Shown piece after piece: positions 59,144-64,000 of a stretch of DNA of 64,000 nucleotides; within the stretch, counting starts at the first letter, position 1, and each line of letters starts with the position of its first letter. Source of the DNA: an uncultured Gemella sp. (GTDB lineage: Bacteria; Bacillota; Bacilli; Staphylococcales; Gemellaceae); assembly GCA_900555985.1 (NCBI GenBank), contig USNF01000004.1, positions 1-64,000 on the forward strand, given 5' to 3'. The translations under genes were made by a program, and so were the position numbers. The notes beneath the pieces are model-generated. The model was not told the origin of the DNA. It saw nothing but the letters and a program-made list of their open reading frames with translations, and searched no databases.

Positions 59144-61471
59144 TTAAAACCAATCTTCAATTTCAGAAAACCAAGTTTGATCTCCGAAACAATCAGAAAT
59201 AAACATATTATAGTACTCTATACTTTTCATTACTTTTCTCATTTTATTTTGTAATGCAGTTATTGCTTGGCCACTCATACCTTCACTATCAATATGATTA
59301 ATAACATAATTGAATTCTTGGTTAATTTTATCAAGCATAAGAGCAACCACTCTTTGACTATCTACAATTCCATTTAAATCATAAGCTTTGTAAATACCGT
59401 TTTCTACTATCTTTTTTATTTCTGGAGCTAATCTCTCCATATTTTTTTTAGTTGAATTTATATTTTCAATGACTTGCTCAATCCTGTTTATAGCAGGGAC
59501 AAAATCTCTATTTACATAATCTACACTTTCTATTATGTCATTAGGATATAATTTATACATTTTACCCCAGTATCCTCTTTCTACTGGTTTCTCAGGTTTT
59601 ACAATTAATACATTTTTCCCGAAATTTTCTCCAATTACATTTGCTGTTTTCTTTATATATACACCTATTCTATGCCAATTCTCTAAACCATTAGTCAAAT
59701 TACTAAATGATTCATTATATACCTCTCCCATTTTTTTAGTATATTCATAACTTCTTCTTTCTACTTGTCTATCAAAGGCTTGTAGAACTCCTTTTACATC
59801 ATCAAATATTCCATCCCTTTGTAAATATTCTTTATAATTATTAGCTAACTCTTTTTCTGAATAATCCCCAATATAGTCTCCATTTTCTAGTTTTCCTCCA
59901 AGCCACTGATCTATACCCTCAAAATTATTAGCTAAACCTAAGCATAACTCTGCTACATTTAATACTGTTTTTTTAAGCTCTTCAATATTAGCATTAGCAA
60001 CATTCAATACTATTTCTAAAGCTTGACTTATACCATCTTCTTTTCCTGTTCTTAAACCTTCACCTTCAAAGAATTGTTCAGTTTCTTTCAACATTTTTTT
60101 CGTATTCTCTTCTACTAATCTCCATGCATCTATTACAACTGATCTTCCTGGAAAATATATAGATGAATATTCTAACCCCTCGCTTTTACATAATCCAACA
60201 ATAGCACGAACTTCTGTTAAAAACTCATCCATTTGTTTAATATATTTACTCTCATCTAATTTTACTCCATCAACCCATAACTCTTCATCCGAAGAAATTA
60301 TATTTGTTTTTAAAATATATGCAACACCTAACTTTTCAAATCTACTTCTTCCCGCGATTACTTTACCTATAGAATCACTTAGATTGTCTAGAATAAGAGG
60401 CATTCTGGTATTCTTTATTTCATTAAATACGCTGGTTGCCACCATCTCTTTTCTACTATCAAAGTTAAATCTTTTTATTTTATTTTTTTCAATACATATA
60501 CTATTTATATCACCTATATATCTCAATAACTCCCATATTTTTCCTTTTATATTGTTAGCAAGGGTTCTTAATATTATAGGATTTAATTGAATTTTTCTAT
60601 CATGAGCTCCCACTGCTTTACCACTACTATCTAATAAATTTCTTACATTTAGATTTATTTTTTTTAACTCAATGTCTACAACTCCATCATTATTAATATC
60701 AATATTGACGTTATTCCCAATCAATTGTTTAGTAAGTTTTTCTATCTCCTCCATAGCTACATCAGACTCTACGATATTAGCCATAGGGTGACCACCGACA
60801 TTTTTTATAGTATATTCTATACCAAGGTTTTTCCCACCCATTGCACTTACAGGATCAGACTCAGAGCGAATTCTAATGGTTTTCCCAGTATATTTTTTTT
60901 CTAATTCTTCTATTCTTTTTTGTTCTTCAATTTTTTTATCTACTAATAACGGATCAGGTATAGCATATTTATCTGTCTCTTGTATTTCACCCATATATAT
61001 AGGTGCTGAATTATAGACAACAGTTTTGGGAACATTATATTCTAAGGCAACTCGTTGGGCTATATTCCCCCCTAAGCTATGTCCAGTTAATATTATATTA
61101 TCACCGTATCTAGCTCGCACTCGTTCATAAAATTCAAATGCTGGTTTATAATGATCAGTTCCAACAACAGCTACTTCATTAATATCTGTACTCGCATCTT
61201 TAAAAAGTTCACTCTTAAAGTTAGTCCCAGTATACGCTAATATTATTTCACCAGTATCTTTATTTCTAAATGCTGTACCGCTAGTACCAGTTTTAGGATC
61301 ATACATATCTTCTAAATATTCCATATTAGAAGGAATATTATAATTCCTTAATCTCTGCGCTTCAGCTACTACTTTTTTATCACCATTTCCTGCTATCCTT
61401 GCCGATTCAAACCCATATGCTAAATGAGAAGCATGTGCAGTACTGCTTATTAATTCTGTGTTTTTGCTCAT
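59144..61471 (-). CDS. large lipase-like protein upstream of esxA, probable type VII secretion substrate
   Basis: A 775-residue protein with the same plan as the 45916 product. The N-terminal alpha/beta-hydrolase has TGHSLGGN (Ser132), SESDPVSA (Asp206) and GGHPM (His228), resembling class 3/Mbeg1-like lipases. DINNDGVVD (258-266) follows, then a helical C-terminal part (about 270-775) rich in Lys and Glu. No signal peptide. AGGAGG precedes the ATG. It is in the same orientation as the T7SS operon but separated by about 400 bases with its own controls. Confidence 0.75.
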   Translation of the reverse strand: MSKNTELISSTAHASHLAYGFESARIAGNGDKKVVAEAQRLRNYNIPSNMEYLEDMYDPKTGTSGTAFRNKDTGEIILAYTGTNFKSELFKDASTDINEVAVVGTDHYKPAFEFYERVRARYGDNIILTGHSLGGNIAQRVALEYNVPKTVVYNSAPIYMGEIQETDKYAIPDPLLVDKKIEEQKRIEELEKKYTGKTIRIRSESDPVSAMGGKNLGIEYTIKNVGGHPMANIVESDVAMEEIEKLTKQLIGNNVNIDINNDGVVDIELKKINLNVRNLLDSSGKAVGAHDRKIQLNPIILRTLANNIKGKIWELLRYIGDINSICIEKNKIKRFNFDSRKEMVATSVFNEIKNTRMPLILDNLSDSIGKVIAGRSRFEKLGVAYILKTNIISSDEELWVDGVKLDESKYIKQMDEFLTEVRAIVGLCKSEGLEYSSIYFPGRSVVIDAWRLVEENTKKMLKETEQFFEGEGLRTGKEDGISQALEIVLNVANANIEELKKTVLNVAELCLGLANNFEGIDQWLGGKLENGDYIGDYSEKELANNYKEYLQRDGIFDDVKGVLQAFDRQVERRSYEYTKKMGEVYNESFSNLTNGLENWHRIGVYIKKTANVIGENFGKNVLIVKPEKPVERGYWGKMYKLYPNDIIESVDYVNRDFVPAINRIEQVIENINSTKKNMERLAPEIKKIVENGIYKAYDLNGIVDSQRVVALMLDKINQEFNYVINHIDSEGMSGQAITALQNKMRKVMKSIEYYNMFISDCFGDQTWFSEIEDWF

Positions 61472-61583
61472 ATATAGTCCTCCTAAATTCGTTTTTTACA
61501 AATAATTTAGTTATTTTTTAATCGTTCTATCTCAAAACATAATTAATATTAAAAACTCCAAACTTCACTTTTCATCAAATATA

Positions 61584-61637
61584 AATATTGGTATATATAT
61601 ACCTAATATTTACTTGATCTTATTACATCTAATTATA
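61584..61637 (-). promoter_or_regulatory. possible control region of the upstream lipase gene
   Basis: A weak -10 TATAAT (61632-61637, minus strand) lies about 160 bases before the start. A 27-base near-palindrome centred on GGTATATATATACC (61584-61610) sits between it and the gene. The rest of the 61472-61937 gap is AT-rich and holds the glpK promoter. Confidence 0.35.
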
Positions 61638-61891
61638 GTATACATCCTCTTAATTGTATAATATTTTATTCACTAAAATAATTCTAAATAATTATTTTTA
61701 ATATAAGTAAATAAGTATTATTGTTTAATTTAGATTTTTTATATCCCTTTTAGCTTCTGTAAACAACTATCTACAAACACACTCATAACAAACCTTTCCT
61801 TGACACCTTTATATAGAAAGATATTTATGTAAAACTATTATTAAATAAACATTAAGTTTTTCATATTATATTTAAGATATTTTTTGCGAAA

Positions 61892-61908
61892 AATGTTATA
61901 ATAACATT
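61892..61908 (+). promoter_or_regulatory. glpK promoter with 17-base operator palindrome
   Basis: TGTTATAAT is an extended -10 (TATAAT at 61897-61902). The perfect palindrome AATGTTATAATAACATT covers it, so a bound regulator would block RNA polymerase. A TTGACA (61800-61805) further up may be a second promoter. GAGG precedes the glpK start. Confidence 0.55.
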
Positions 61909-61934
61909 AACGACACTTTTAAATTTTGAGGTAA

Positions 61935-63437
<1,503 letters not shown>

Positions 63438-63464
63438 TTACACTTAATTTGGATATAAAAAATG

Positions 63465-63509
63465 ATATGTACCCCTTTTACTAGACAAAATGGTAAAAGG
63501 GGTACATAT
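63465..63509. terminator. bidirectional terminator
   Basis: A perfect 17-base-pair hairpin with an 11-base loop between glpK and the convergent macrodomain gene. Confidence 0.85.
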
Positions 63510-63542
63510 TCTAGTTCTATTTGTATGCTATCTATAGCACCT

Positions 63543-64000
63543 TTAACAAAGTATATCACTATAAATATTTAAGTCGGTATCCTTAAATACATTAAATACT
63601 ACTTTTATATCTTTATCAGGATTTTCACTAAGCACTTTACGAACCTCAGCGACAGCAATCTGTGCAGCTAAATCATTAGGAAATCTAAACTCCCCAGTGC
63701 TTATACAACAAAAAGCAATGCTCTTTAAATTATTTTTTAAAGCTAATTCCAAGCAATTTCTGTAACATGAAGCTAATAATTCTTTGTCACTATCTTCAAC
63801 TGAATTATAAATTATTGGACCAACAGTATGTATTACAGATTTAGCCGGAAGATTATACCCAGAAGTTATTTTAGCTTGTCCAGTTTTTTCAAACTCACCT
63901 TGCTTTTGCATGATTTCAAAACATTCTTGTCTTAACTGCAAACCCGCTTGAGTATGTATTGCATTATCGATACATCTGTGATGAGGTATAAAACATCCAA
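63543..64000 (-). CDS. zinc-type macrodomain protein (partial, N-terminus off the right edge)
   Basis: An ADP-ribose-binding macrodomain likely to remove ADP-ribose from proteins. Read in frame to the edge, the visible part starts GCFIPHHRCIDNAIH, the Cys/His motif of zinc-containing macrodomains that are linked to SirTM sirtuins and a lipoylated carrier protein in staphylococci and streptococci. VIHTVGPIIYN and CCISTGEFRFP follow. The TTG at 63941 is only an internal codon; the real start lies beyond base 64000. Confidence 0.85.
   Translation of the reverse strand, partial: GCFIPHHRCIDNAIHTQAGLQLRQECFEIMQKQGEFEKTGQAKITSGYNLPAKSVIHTVGPIIYNSVEDSDKELLASCYRNCLELALKNNLKSIAFCCISTGEFRFPNDLAAQIAVAEVRKVLSENPDKDIKVVFNVFKDTDLNIYSDILC

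Overview
The window looks like chromosome of a low-GC, AT-rich Firmicute, most likely a Gemella or close relative. I infer this from the gene mix, not from a marker gene: a Staphylococcus-type (T7SSb) secretion locus, pneumococcus-like choline decoration of teichoic acid with CW-repeat surface proteins, a dlt operon, an LPXTG protein, and very AT-rich coding and intergenic DNA. I see no rRNA, tRNA, CRISPR array, insertion sequence or phage gene.

Layout. 1-3.1 kb: the end of a D-proline reductase (prd) operon on the minus strand, with prdA running off the left edge and prdC upstream. prdC carries an in-frame TGA that reads best as selenocysteine in a CxxU motif. 3.4-13.4 kb: mixed housekeeping genes, namely a triple-rhodanese lipoprotein, a Nudix hydrolase, galU, an HtrA protease, two small membrane proteins, pgeF, and the khpA/leuS pair. 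13.5-22 kb: four secreted proteins, three with long CW-repeat domains (C39-like peptidase, CHAP, glucosaminidase) and one nearly repeat-free C39-like paralogue, plus galE and a glycosyltransferase. 22.1-28 kb: a tarI-tarJ-licA-licB-licC operon for CDP-ribitol and CDP-choline supply, divergent from a TacF-like flippase. 28-33.8 kb: a second minus-strand operon (initiating sugar transferase, aminotransferase, two LicD proteins, GT2, Wzy-like polymerase), probably building the choline-bearing repeat unit. 34-40 kb: an LPXTG protein and dltABCD, with a small dltX-like gene found after dltD instead of before dltA. 40.2-45.9 kb: two acyltransferases, a polytopic membrane protein and an ABC exporter.

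45.9-61.5 kb: a complete type VIIb secretion locus in the order esxA-esaA-essA-esaB-essB-essC, flanked on both sides by large proteins with an N-terminal lipase-like domain and a C-terminal helical region. This resembles the reverse-architecture T7SS lipase substrates known from Staphylococcus. Both carry the same DxDxDGxxD-type motif just after the lipase domain. No convincing immunity gene accompanies either. 61.9-64 kb: glpK behind a palindromic operator-like promoter, and a partial zinc-type macrodomain gene running off the right edge.

Functional themes. The choline and teichoic acid genes (22-34 kb) would build the ligand that the CW-repeat proteins (13.5-22 kb) may bind, and the dlt genes would add D-alanine to the same polymers. 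The T7SS would export the lipase-like proteins across that envelope. The strongest points for follow-up are the PrdC selenocysteine, the lipase pair bracketing the T7SS, and the relocated dltX.
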